Shown: positions 1-4,972 of the stretch, in pieces
How positions within the stretch are numbered: the stretch's first letter is position 1
How the letters are laid out: each line of letters begins with the position of its first letter
DNA from: an uncultured Eggerthellaceae bacterium
Lineage (GTDB): Bacteria > Actinomycetota > Coriobacteriia > Coriobacteriales > Eggerthellaceae
Length of the DNA: 7,553 nucleotides
Direction: 5' to 3'
Assembly: GCA_934645125.1 (NCBI GenBank)
Contig: CAKUDT010000063.1
Span: forward strand, 1 to 7,553
Notes under the pieces: model-generated
The model's database searches: none
Told to the model about the DNA's origin: nothing
Seen by the model: the letters and a program-made list of their open reading frames with translations, nothing else
Made by a program: the position numbers and the translations under genes

Positions 1-356
1 GTCTCCTCACCGTAGACGGCCGTGATCTTGCGCCAATTCTCCTCGATGATGTCGTAGGCCTCGTCCCAGGTGCACTGCTCCCAAGCATCGGCCTTGCCGC
101 GATCGGCGCGGTCGCGCTTCATGGGGTAGATGATGCGGTCGGGATGATAGATGTAGTCCTTCATGGACAGGCAGCGGACGCAGAGACGACCTTTGTTAAT
201 CGGATGCTCCGGATCTCCATCGACCTTCACGAGCTTGCCGTCCTTGACGTACACGCGAAGACCGCATGTTGTTGGATGGCAACCCGGTGCGGACCATGCA
301 CAGGTGCGATAGACTTCGGTGCCGTCTTCAAGTGTTTGCTTCCATGGCTGTGCCAT
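1..356 (-). CDS. Molybdopterin oxidoreductase, N-terminal part (cut by window edge)
   Basis: This is the first 118 residues of a DMSO reductase superfamily molybdenum enzyme; the rest lies beyond position 1. The start ATG at 356-354 follows a good ribosome binding site. The protein opens MAQPWKQTLEDG with no twin-arginine or other signal peptide, so it is predicted to be cytoplasmic. An iron-sulfur type cysteine cluster follows: Cys19, Cys26, Cys31 (in CAWSAPGCHPTTCG) and Cys59 (in KGRLCVRCL). Then come the family hallmarks YHPDRIIYPMKR (about 67-78) and a WDEAYDIIEENW stretch (about 97-108). The cysteine spacing differs from the usual C-x2-C-x3-C, but similar N-termini are, from memory, common among Eggerthellaceae molybdoenzymes, some of which reductively dehydroxylate or otherwise transform aromatic compounds. 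The substrate cannot be told from this fragment. A LysR-type box upstream suggests substrate-dependent induction by the regulator at 1053-1955. Confidence 0.93.
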   Translation of the reverse strand, partial: MAQPWKQTLEDGTEVYRTCAWSAPGCHPTTCGLRVYVKDGKLVKVDGDPEHPINKGRLCVRCLSMKDYIYHPDRIIYPMKRDRADRGKADAWEQCTWDEAYDIIEENWRKITAVYGEE

Positions 357-362
357 AACGCT

Positions 363-367
363 CTCCT
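363..367 (-). promoter_or_regulatory. Ribosome binding site of the molybdoenzyme
   Basis: The minus strand reads AGGAG six bases before the ATG at 356. This fixes the start and supports the absence of an N-terminal signal peptide, because no longer in-frame start with a comparable site is evident. Confidence 0.8.
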
Positions 368-445
368 CTCAATGCAACTGTTCTTCCGTGCCGGCTTGGC
401 GCCGGAACCTTTTCATGGAAGTTCGAGGAGCTCCCCCTGCGATAG

Positions 446-474
446 ATTATGAGCCAGAAGCAAGGGGTGGTTCA
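446..474 (-). promoter_or_regulatory. Predicted promoter of the molybdoenzyme gene
   Basis: On the minus strand a weak -35 (TGAACC, 469-474) and a good -10 (CATAAT, 446-451) are 17 bases apart, giving a predicted start near 439. The poor -35 fits a promoter that needs an activator. The same layout recurs at 928-956 upstream of the zinc-ribbon gene. Confidence 0.55.
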
Positions 475-492
475 CGAGGGTTATCGCATGAG

Positions 493-511
493 CTATGCGA
501 AAATCTTATAG
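493..511 (-). promoter_or_regulatory. Predicted LysR-type binding box, molybdoenzyme promoter
   Basis: The minus strand reads CTAT, 11 bases, ATAG: an interrupted palindrome containing the T-N11-A core typical of LysR-family recognition sites. Its centre is about 63 bases upstream of the predicted start, where LysR activators normally have their main recognition site. A box of the same form and position lies at 975-993. The likely ligand is the LysR protein encoded at 1053-1955 (inference). Confidence 0.6.
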
Positions 512-540
512 GGCTGCTGGAGCTGCGCTTCGCTCTCTTT

Positions 541-597
541 CAAACAACAAGCGGAAGGCCGTCCATGCTTCTATACCTGCATGGACGGCCTTCCGCT
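541..597 (-). terminator. Intrinsic terminator after the zinc-ribbon gene
   Basis: A perfect 19-base-pair stem (550-568 with 579-597) has a 10-base loop. On the minus strand it is followed by the T-rich stretch TTGTTGTTT. It lies about 40 bases after the zinc-ribbon stop codon and before the molybdoenzyme promoter, so the two minus-strand genes are probably separate transcripts. No T-tract follows on the plus strand. Confidence 0.65.
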
Positions 598-637
598 CTG
601 CGTGAGCGCTAGAGATGCGTTCGCGGATATAGGGGAT

Positions 638-850
638 CTACCTCGGCATTCCTGGAGCCGCCGGGGGATTCGGCGCTCCTGGGGCGCCGGGCGCTTTCGG
701 GGCGCCAGGTGTTCCTGCGGCACCTGGCATCTTGGGACCCTTCGGCAGCTCTGCCCTGCATTCGGGGCAGACGGCATCTTCGGACTCCGCCTCCGCGCCG
801 CATTCCTTGCATTTCCTTTTAAGTTGGATGTCAGCAGGCCTGAAACACAT
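638..850 (-). CDS. Small zinc-ribbon protein with Pro-Gly-Ala-rich tail
   Basis: A 70-residue protein. I chose the ATG at 850-848 (MCFRPADIQL) because the MCFRPAD opening looks conserved in small proteins of this kind (from memory) and an AAAGAG-like site precedes it. A longer reading from a TTG at 889 would add 13 residues without a better site. Residues 14-31 form a zinc ribbon with two knuckles, CKEC (14-17) and CPEC (28-31). From about residue 36 to the end the chain is a low-complexity PGAP/PGAPKAP tail, likely disordered. There is no catalytic domain. It is transcribed in the same direction as the molybdoenzyme from a homologous promoter region with its own LysR-type box. I infer an accessory, metal-binding or protein-interaction role linked to that enzyme; the actual function is unknown. 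Confidence 0.8.
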   Translation of the reverse strand: MCFRPADIQLKRKCKECGAEAESEDAVCPECRAELPKGPKMPGAAGTPGAPKAPGAPGAPNPPAAPGMPR

Positions 851-927
851 TTCAGCTCTTTTCCGGGCGCGAGCGCCCAACGTGGCCAACGAAACTTTTA
901 GGGGGAGCTTCCGTTTCCACGTCTAGG

Positions 928-956
928 ATTATGGACCAGAAAGCACCGTTTGTGAA
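928..956 (-). promoter_or_regulatory. Predicted promoter of the zinc-ribbon gene
   Basis: On the minus strand a -35 TTCACA (951-956) and a -10 CATAAT (928-933) are 17 bases apart, giving a predicted start near 921 and a leader of about 70 bases. It is closer to consensus than the matching promoter at 446-474, so basal expression may be higher. Confidence 0.6.
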
Positions 957-974
957 ATACGCGATACGAATGAG

Positions 975-993
975 CTATTGAAAAATCTTATAG
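975..993 (-). promoter_or_regulatory. Predicted LysR-type binding box, intergenic with the regulator
   Basis: CTAT, 11 bases, ATAG on the minus strand, centred about 63 bases upstream of the predicted zinc-ribbon transcription start. It also overlaps the predicted -35 and spacer of the plus-strand promoter for the LysR gene, so one site could activate one gene and repress the other. Confidence 0.6.
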
Positions 994-1006
994 ATGGGGA
1001 TAACAT
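978..1006 (+). promoter_or_regulatory. Predicted promoter of the LysR-type regulator
   Basis: TTGAAA (978-983) and TAACAT (1001-1006) are 17 bases apart, giving a start near 1013 and a leader of about 40 bases. The -35 lies within the LysR-type box at 975-993, an arrangement known for negatively autoregulated LysR genes. Confidence 0.5.
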
Positions 1007-1008
1007 CT

Positions 1009-1021
1009 GCCCCAAAGGGGC
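1009..1021 (+). other. Small hairpin in the regulator's leader
   Basis: GCCCC-AAA-GGGGC forms a perfect 5-base-pair stem with a 3-base loop at or just after the predicted transcription start. No T-tract follows, so it is not a terminator. It could stabilise the 5' end or be incidental. Confidence 0.3.
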
Positions 1022-1052
1022 GCTGTTGAGGGAAGTGCGGACAGGGGGATGC

Positions 1053-1955
1053 ATGAAAATCGAATATTTAAGCGAGTTCCTCGTACTTTGCGAGACCATG
1101 AACTACACGAAAGCCGCAAAGGAGCTTTTCATCAGCCAACCTGTGCTGAGCACGCATATCCAGAACCTGGAAAAAGAACTCGGGGCGATGCTCATTGAAC
1201 GCAGCGATGGGCGCATGAGACTCACCAGATGCGGGGAGGCACTTCTGCGTGACGCCCCAGCGGTCATAGGACAATACCGCCGCATGGTCGAGGACATTCA
1301 GGCGAAGAAAGACGGCCGCGCCGAAAGCGTTCGCGTAGGGTTCTTACGCCACTCTTTCGCCACCGCAGCGAAGGATACGGCAAAGGCCCTGAAGCGCCAG
1401 GCGCCCGACGCGCAGATATCCCTTCGATCGGGTGGTTATGTAGAGATCATGCGAGCCCTTGCCGAAAACGAGATCGACGTGGCGTTCACCGTCGATGTGG
1501 ATGATACCGCGAGGGAGACGCGCAATGTGGAGTATCTCGGCACCGAACGGGTGGTGCTTGCTGCGCCGAAGGGGCTTTTGCCCGCCACTGCCGTGGAGGA
1601 GGGGTTTGTCAGGACGGACGATGCCAACGCGTGTCCAGTTTTGGTGCCCGCTTCGACAGAGACGGGCAAGTATGCGGCTTGGCTCAAGGTGCGGCTTGGC
1701 GAAGTGGGCATCAAATCTTCCATCTTTGGCACTTTTCTTGATCCGGAGCTGCGCGATTTCGAGATGACGACAAAGGGGTGCGGGTGCTTCCTTATGGAGG
1801 ACTTCGCGAAGGATCTCGATCGAGAATCGTTTGACGTACTGCCCATAGGATCCCTTGAGGGAGAAATCTTAATTGACCTCATCGCGGTATGGAAGCGCTC
1901 CAACCGCTCCAGCATCGTTGAAACCGTGGTCTCCATGACAAAAGAGAGAATGTGA
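1053..1955 (+). CDS. LysR-family transcriptional regulator
   Basis: A 300-residue DNA-binding regulator of normal family length. Residues 1-60 hold the winged helix-turn-helix (MKIEYLSEFLVLCE, then TKAAKELFISQPVLS, then a QNLEKELGAMLIER wing region). A linker helix follows to about residue 88, then the two-lobed periplasmic-binding-protein-like effector domain (VRVGFLRHSF onward) that senses a small molecule. The ATG at 1053 follows a GGGGG site four bases upstream and gives the standard LysR opening. An in-frame TTG at 978 would add 25 residues unlike the family and would start inside the promoter, so I rejected it. The gene diverges from the zinc-ribbon gene, with the molybdoenzyme beyond. 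Matching boxes upstream of both suggest that it controls both, and probably itself. The effector is unknown but is likely related to the molybdoenzyme's substrate. Confidence 0.95.
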   Translation: MKIEYLSEFLVLCETMNYTKAAKELFISQPVLSTHIQNLEKELGAMLIERSDGRMRLTRCGEALLRDAPAVIGQYRRMVEDIQAKKDGRAESVRVGFLRHSFATAAKDTAKALKRQAPDAQISLRSGGYVEIMRALAENEIDVAFTVDVDDTARETRNVEYLGTERVVLAAPKGLLPATAVEEGFVRTDDANACPVLVPASTETGKYAAWLKVRLGEVGIKSSIFGTFLDPELRDFEMTTKGCGCFLMEDFAKDLDRESFDVLPIGSLEGEILIDLIAVWKRSNRSSIVETVVSMTKERM

Positions 1956-2086
1956 CAAGAAGCGCTTGTGGAAAACTTGCGCGAACGGAGGCTATAGCGA
2001 GTTCGACGTTCAATAGGAATCCCCTCGTCGAGGTCGAACTCCCCTATCCCCGCCAACGACGTGAAGAACGGCTTGGTGAATCTTCA
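1956..2086. other. Non-coding junction between the LysR gene and the IS remnant
   Basis: No gene is recognisable. The stretch contains a 9-base inverted repeat, GAGTTCGAC (1999-2007) and GTCGAACTC (2033-2041), with a short palindrome CCTCG-T-CGAGG inside, and a weak ACAAG/CTTGT hairpin just after the LysR stop. None has a T-tract, so none is a convincing terminator. It may be scar sequence left by decay of the insertion element. Confidence 0.45.
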
Positions 2087-2371
2087 CAGGGCGTCGAGAT
2101 GGCCGACGCCGCCCGCTTCACGCTGGAGACCGGGGCCAAGGTGTACTTCTGCGACCCCCGCAGCCCCTGGCAGAGGGGCACCAACGAGAACACCAACGGG
2201 CTCATCAGGCAGTTCTTCCTCAAGGAGACGAGCTTTCTGGACGTGACCGACGACGAGATGGCGCGGATGCAGGACCTCATGAACGGCACGCCCCGCGAGA
2301 CCCTGGGCTGGCACACGCCGGCGGAAGTGCTCAACATGGAATTGGCGAAGGCCGTTGCGATGACCACTTGA
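2087..2371 (+). pseudogene. IS30-family transposase, C-terminal remnant
   Basis: About 94 residues of the end of an IS30-family DDE transposase. The recognisable part begins at QGVEMADAARFTLETGAKV and runs through VYFCDPRSPWQRGTNEN and TNGLIRQFF, the highly conserved block carrying the last catalytic glutamate, to a terminal helix region (RETLGWHTPAEVLNMEL) and stop. An intact IS30 transposase is roughly 300-400 residues, so the N-terminal DNA-binding region and the first two catalytic aspartates are missing and it cannot be active. The open frame extends left to 1952, but those residues do not look like transposase. Its GC content is visibly higher than that of its neighbours, in keeping with foreign origin. 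Confidence 0.9.
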
Positions 2372-2420
2372 TGCCGCCGGAGTAATTTGACAACAAGGTG
2401 AAAAAGACCCCGTCACTTTT
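2372..2420 (+). mobile_element. Probable right end of the IS30-type element
   Basis: Between the transposase stop and the ecfT stop lies an A/T-rich stretch (GGAGTAATTTGACAAC, then AAAAAGACCCCGTCACTTTTT-like sequence with 6-base mirror arms AAAAAG and CTTTTT at about 2400-2420). This is where the terminal inverted repeat of the element should be. The matching left end is not found in the window, so the exact boundary is inferred. Confidence 0.45.
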
Positions 2421-3180
2421 TAACATGCGGGCGTGGGGTGCCATAACAGCGAGCATCCATAGCGCATCCCAGCACATCCGCCTGATGAAACAGGCCCACG
2501 AAAAGAGGGATGAACACCCCACCCCACGCCCTCATGCGCTTGAACAACGGTCCATCGTCCAACTGCGCACCCCTACTCCGATGAGCAGCTGCAACGGTAT
2601 TGAACTCCTGCGCAATCACGGGAATAAAGCGAAGTACCAGCGAAAACACGAGCGAAATATCGCGCACCGGAACGCCCAGCCGAACCAAGGGCGCCAGGAA
2701 CCACGAAATAGCATCGACCACCGCATTGGCTGGAGTTGTAAACGTGAAAAGAAGGCTCAGGTAAATCAGGATGAAGATACGCAGGCCCAAAACAGCACCA
2801 CGCACGAGACCTGCGGGAACAACGCCAAACGTGCCCAACAACACAAGGGGATTGGCATCTGCCAGCCAATCGTCGGCAACGCCATAATACGCGAACAGCG
2901 CATCTTGCGTTGTGTACACATCGAACGAAAAACCATTGAACAGCACGGGAAACAGCATAAATACCAGCGCTGCAGGCAAGAACGCACAATAAGCATGAGC
3001 CGGTACGCGCGAAATCACCAACAGAAATAACAGCAACGTCCAGCAAACAAGCATTCCCGCAAGCGTGTTCACCCAAAAAATACCTATCGTAGCAAGCGCA
3101 AGCAGAATGATTTTCAAACGCACATCCATGCGATGAATCACGGAGTTTCCTGCGTAATATGTTTTCAGCGTAATGTTCAC
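2413..3180 (-). CDS. ecfT: EcfT-like transporter membrane subunit, probably truncated at the C-terminus
   Basis: A 255-residue polytopic membrane protein of the energy-coupling factor (CbiQ/EcfT) family, which joins ATPases to a vitamin- or metal-binding subunit. The N-terminal YYAGNSVIHRMDVRLKI stretch is typical. Hydrophobic segments lie near residues 23-58, 66-83, 115-148 and 170-190. Both ATPase-coupling motifs are present: AAAHRSRGA (about 197-205) and AMDARCYG (about 240-247). In the family a last membrane helix normally follows the second motif, but here the protein ends 8 residues later, at the edge of the IS remnant, so the end may have been replaced. A hydrophilic loop near 84-113 is longer than usual. 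I chose the GTG at 3180 by homology; an ATG at 3213 or a GTG at 3237 is possible. No ATPase genes adjoin it. Confidence 0.85.
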   Translation of the reverse strand: MNITLKTYYAGNSVIHRMDVRLKIILLALATIGIFWVNTLAGMLVCWTLLLFLLVISRVPAHAYCAFLPAALVFMLFPVLFNGFSFDVYTTQDALFAYYGVADDWLADANPLVLLGTFGVVPAGLVRGAVLGLRIFILIYLSLLFTFTTPANAVVDAISWFLAPLVRLGVPVRDISLVFSLVLRFIPVIAQEFNTVAAAHRSRGAQLDDGPLFKRMRAWGGVFIPLFVGLFHQADVLGCAMDARCYGTPRPHVKK

Positions 3181-3339
3181 AGGGATGCATTTTACTCTAT
3201 GAGCACGCTGCATCAGAAAACAAGCGCATCTGCGCACATATCGAACATGGAGAGACGGCTAGATTGCAACCACCCCATTGCGCCCGCGCACAATCAAAAA
3301 CCACATCGCAGCAAAGCAAACAACCTGTTCGCAAAACGC
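3181..3339. other. Intergenic region upstream of ecfT
   Basis: No gene, riboswitch or convincing promoter is evident. A weak minus-strand -35-like TTGCAA occurs near 3265-3270 without a clear -10. Because the rplQ terminator closes the preceding operon, ecfT needs either a weak promoter here or read-through. Confidence 0.4.
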
Positions 3340-3383
3340 AAAAAGGCAGGACGCCGCCCCCAAAGGGACTTCGTCCTGCCTTT
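3339..3383 (-). terminator. Intrinsic terminator of the rpmJ-rplQ operon
   Basis: On the minus strand a 12-base-pair stem (AAAGGCAGGACG pairing with CGTCCTGCCTTT; 3372-3383 with 3342-3353) closes an 18-base loop that itself contains CCCTTTGGG. A run of five Ts follows directly. It lies about 45 bases after the rplQ stop. Confidence 0.85.
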
Positions 3384-3428
3384 CAAAAGCACTTCAAAAG
3401 AGTTGGAAAGAATCACTTACTCAGCGAT

Positions 3429-3977
3429 TTACTTTTCCTCGGCAGCTTCTGCCTTCTCCTCTTCGACTACTTCCTTGGCTATCTCTTCGACAACCTCTTC
3501 AACAGGCTCGGCAGCAACTTCTGCTACGTTCTCTTCCTCTGCAGGTGCCTCTTCGACAACCTTCTTCGGAGCAGCCTTCTTGGCGGGAGCAGTCTTTTCT
3601 TCCTTCTTAGCAACCGGATCGGTGCAAAGCTCCATGATAACCATGGAAGCATTGTCGCCCTTGCGGTAACCAAGCTTCATGATGCGGGTGTAACCACCTT
3701 GACGGTCGGCGAACATGCCCTGCTCAACCTTCTCAAAAATCTCGCGCACGAGCTCTTTGTCGTTGCCCAAGGCAGCGATAGCCAGACGACGAGAATGAAG
3801 GTCGCCCTTCTTTGCCCAGGTGATGATCTTGTCAACATCGGGGCGGATTTCCTTGGCGCGCTCTTCAACGGTCTTAATGCGATCGTTCTGGAAGAGAGAC
3901 TTCACCAAGCTGCGCTTCATTGCCTTGGTATGGCTCCAGTCGGTGCCGAGCTTGCGCCCTTTCTTGTAATGTCTCAT
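3429..3977 (-). CDS. rplQ: 50S ribosomal protein L17
   Basis: A component of the large ribosomal subunit, near the peptide exit tunnel. The first 120 residues are the conserved L17 core (MRHYKKGRKLGTDWSHTKAM, then VEERAKEIRPDVDKIITWAK, then GGYTRIMKLGYRKGDNASMV). The remaining 62 residues form a lysine/alanine then glutamate/valine-rich tail (PAKKAAPKKVVEEAPAEEE onward) that is probably disordered or helical. L17 is about 115-130 residues in many bacteria, but such tails occur in actinobacteria. The ATG at 3977 follows AGGAGAT. It starts 9 bases after rpoA ends and is the last gene of the operon before the terminator. Confidence 0.98.
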   Translation of the reverse strand: MRHYKKGRKLGTDWSHTKAMKRSLVKSLFQNDRIKTVEERAKEIRPDVDKIITWAKKGDLHSRRLAIAALGNDKELVREIFEKVEQGMFADRQGGYTRIMKLGYRKGDNASMVIMELCTDPVAKKEEKTAPAKKAAPKKVVEEAPAEEENVAEVAAEPVEEVVEEIAKEVVEEEKAEAAEEK

Positions 3978-3986
3978 GGATATCTC

Positions 3987-4937
3987 CTATTGCTTCAAGT
4001 TGAGGTCCATGGAAATGAGCTTATCCTTCACTTCTTCAATGGACTTCGTACCAAAGTTCCTGATGTTCAGCAAATCGTTCTCGGAGTATTCAACCAGCTG
4101 ACGCACAGAGTGGATGCCCGCGCGCTTCAAGCAGTTGTAGGAACGAACGGAAAGGTCCAGATCCTCAATACGCTTGTCCAGCTCGACGTTCGATTCCTGA
4201 CCCTCGGGAGCAAAAATCGAAGCGACTTCGCCCCCTTCGTCTTCGGGAAGGCTGGTCAGGCTCAGGAAAGCACCCATGTACTGATTGATAATGTTCGCAG
4301 CGCGGCACACGGCATCCGTCGGATTCATGCTGCCATCGGTCTCCACCTCAAGCACCAGCCTGTCGTAGTCGGTGCGCTGACCAACGCGAGTGTCCTCGAC
4401 GTTCATCGTGCAACGACGTACCGGAGAGTACAGCGAATCAACGGGAATAGTTCCAATGCGGTCCTCATCGCGCTTGTTGCGCTCTGCGGAAACATAACCG
4501 CGACCAACGCCAATGCGGATAGCCATGTTCAGGATACCGCCATCGGCTACCGTCGCAATCACATGCTCAGGGTTGACCAGGGTGAACTCGGTGGGGACAG
4601 AAATGTCCGCACCGGTCACCGTGCAGGGGCCCTCAGCAGTTACATACGCAACAGCAGACTCAACGTCATCGTTGAGAGCAGAGAAGACCAGACCCTTAAC
4701 ATTGAGTACAATGTCGGTGATGTCTTCAACAACGCCTTCTGCAGTGGTGAACTCGTGTTGAACGCCTTCGATTTGAATAGCAGTTGCTTTCGCACCATTC
4801 AAGGAAGACAACAGCACGCGACGCATGCAGTTACCCAGTGTATAGCCATAGCCACGCTCAAGCGGTTCCACGATGTAACGAGCTACTGTGTCGTTTACCT
4901 CTTCAATTGTTACCGTCGGCCTCATGAACTCTGTCAT
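3987..4937 (-). CDS. rpoA: DNA-directed RNA polymerase alpha subunit
   Basis: A 316-residue alpha subunit; its dimer seeds assembly of RNA polymerase. The N-terminal dimerisation domain covers about 1-230 (EPLERGYGYTLGNCMRRVLL, GAKATAIQIEGVQHEF, GRGYVSAERNK). After a short acidic linker, the C-terminal domain (about 250-310) carries the DNA- and activator-contacting helices, seen in LSVRSYNCLKRAGI and NIRNFGTKSIEEVKDKL. The start ATG at 4937 has AAGGAGG ten bases upstream. A second ATG four codons in (before RPTVTIEEV) is a possible alternative. It lies between rpsD (35 bases upstream) and rplQ (9 bases downstream), the standard bacterial order. Confidence 0.98.
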   Translation of the reverse strand: MTEFMRPTVTIEEVNDTVARYIVEPLERGYGYTLGNCMRRVLLSSLNGAKATAIQIEGVQHEFTTAEGVVEDITDIVLNVKGLVFSALNDDVESAVAYVTAEGPCTVTGADISVPTEFTLVNPEHVIATVADGGILNMAIRIGVGRGYVSAERNKRDEDRIGTIPVDSLYSPVRRCTMNVEDTRVGQRTDYDRLVLEVETDGSMNPTDAVCRAANIINQYMGAFLSLTSLPEDEGGEVASIFAPEGQESNVELDKRIEDLDLSVRSYNCLKRAGIHSVRQLVEYSENDLLNIRNFGTKSIEEVKDKLISMDLNLKQ

Positions 4938-4972
4938 GTTATATGAGCCTCCTTGCTATGCTGCTGCGGTTA

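Larger units (their letters stand above)
446..511 (-). repeat. Duplicated regulatory module, copy 1
   Basis: This 66-base block, from -10 element to LysR box, aligns without gaps with 928-993. The 24 bases at the distal end match at 21 positions, and the stretch around the -10 (TTCTGG..CATAATC) is also similar. The middle is more diverged. It lies 90 bases upstream of the molybdoenzyme start, while copy 2 lies 78 bases upstream of the zinc-ribbon start. Confidence 0.75.
928..993 (-). repeat. Duplicated regulatory module, copy 2
   Basis: Gap-free counterpart of 446-511, in the same orientation. The box and the -10 element are conserved in sequence and spacing. It probably arose by duplication of a promoter region within the cluster. 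Confidence 0.75.

Noticed and set aside
484..500. Palindrome TCGCAT-N5-ATGCGA overlapping the LysR box of copy 1
   Set aside because: It is not preserved in the second module copy, so it is probably incidental and not a second operator.
978..1052. Upstream TTG start adding 25 residues to the LysR protein
   Set aside because: The extension does not look like the family, lacks a ribosome binding site and overlaps the predicted promoter and LysR box; the ATG at 1053 gives the standard N-terminus.
1436..2056. A 206-residue minus-strand open frame opposite the LysR gene
   Set aside because: Most of it is antisense to the effector domain of the regulator, and the serine/arginine-rich translation looks like a shadow frame.
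3181..3428. Possible vitamin-responsive riboswitch upstream of ecfT
   Set aside because: I looked for cobalamin, thiamine or similar core signatures on the minus strand and saw none; the only clear structure is the rplQ terminator.
3264..4946. A 560-residue open frame on the plus strand
   Set aside because: It runs antisense through rplQ and rpoA, both unmistakable on the minus strand; its translation resembles no known protein and lacks a start site with a good ribosome binding site.
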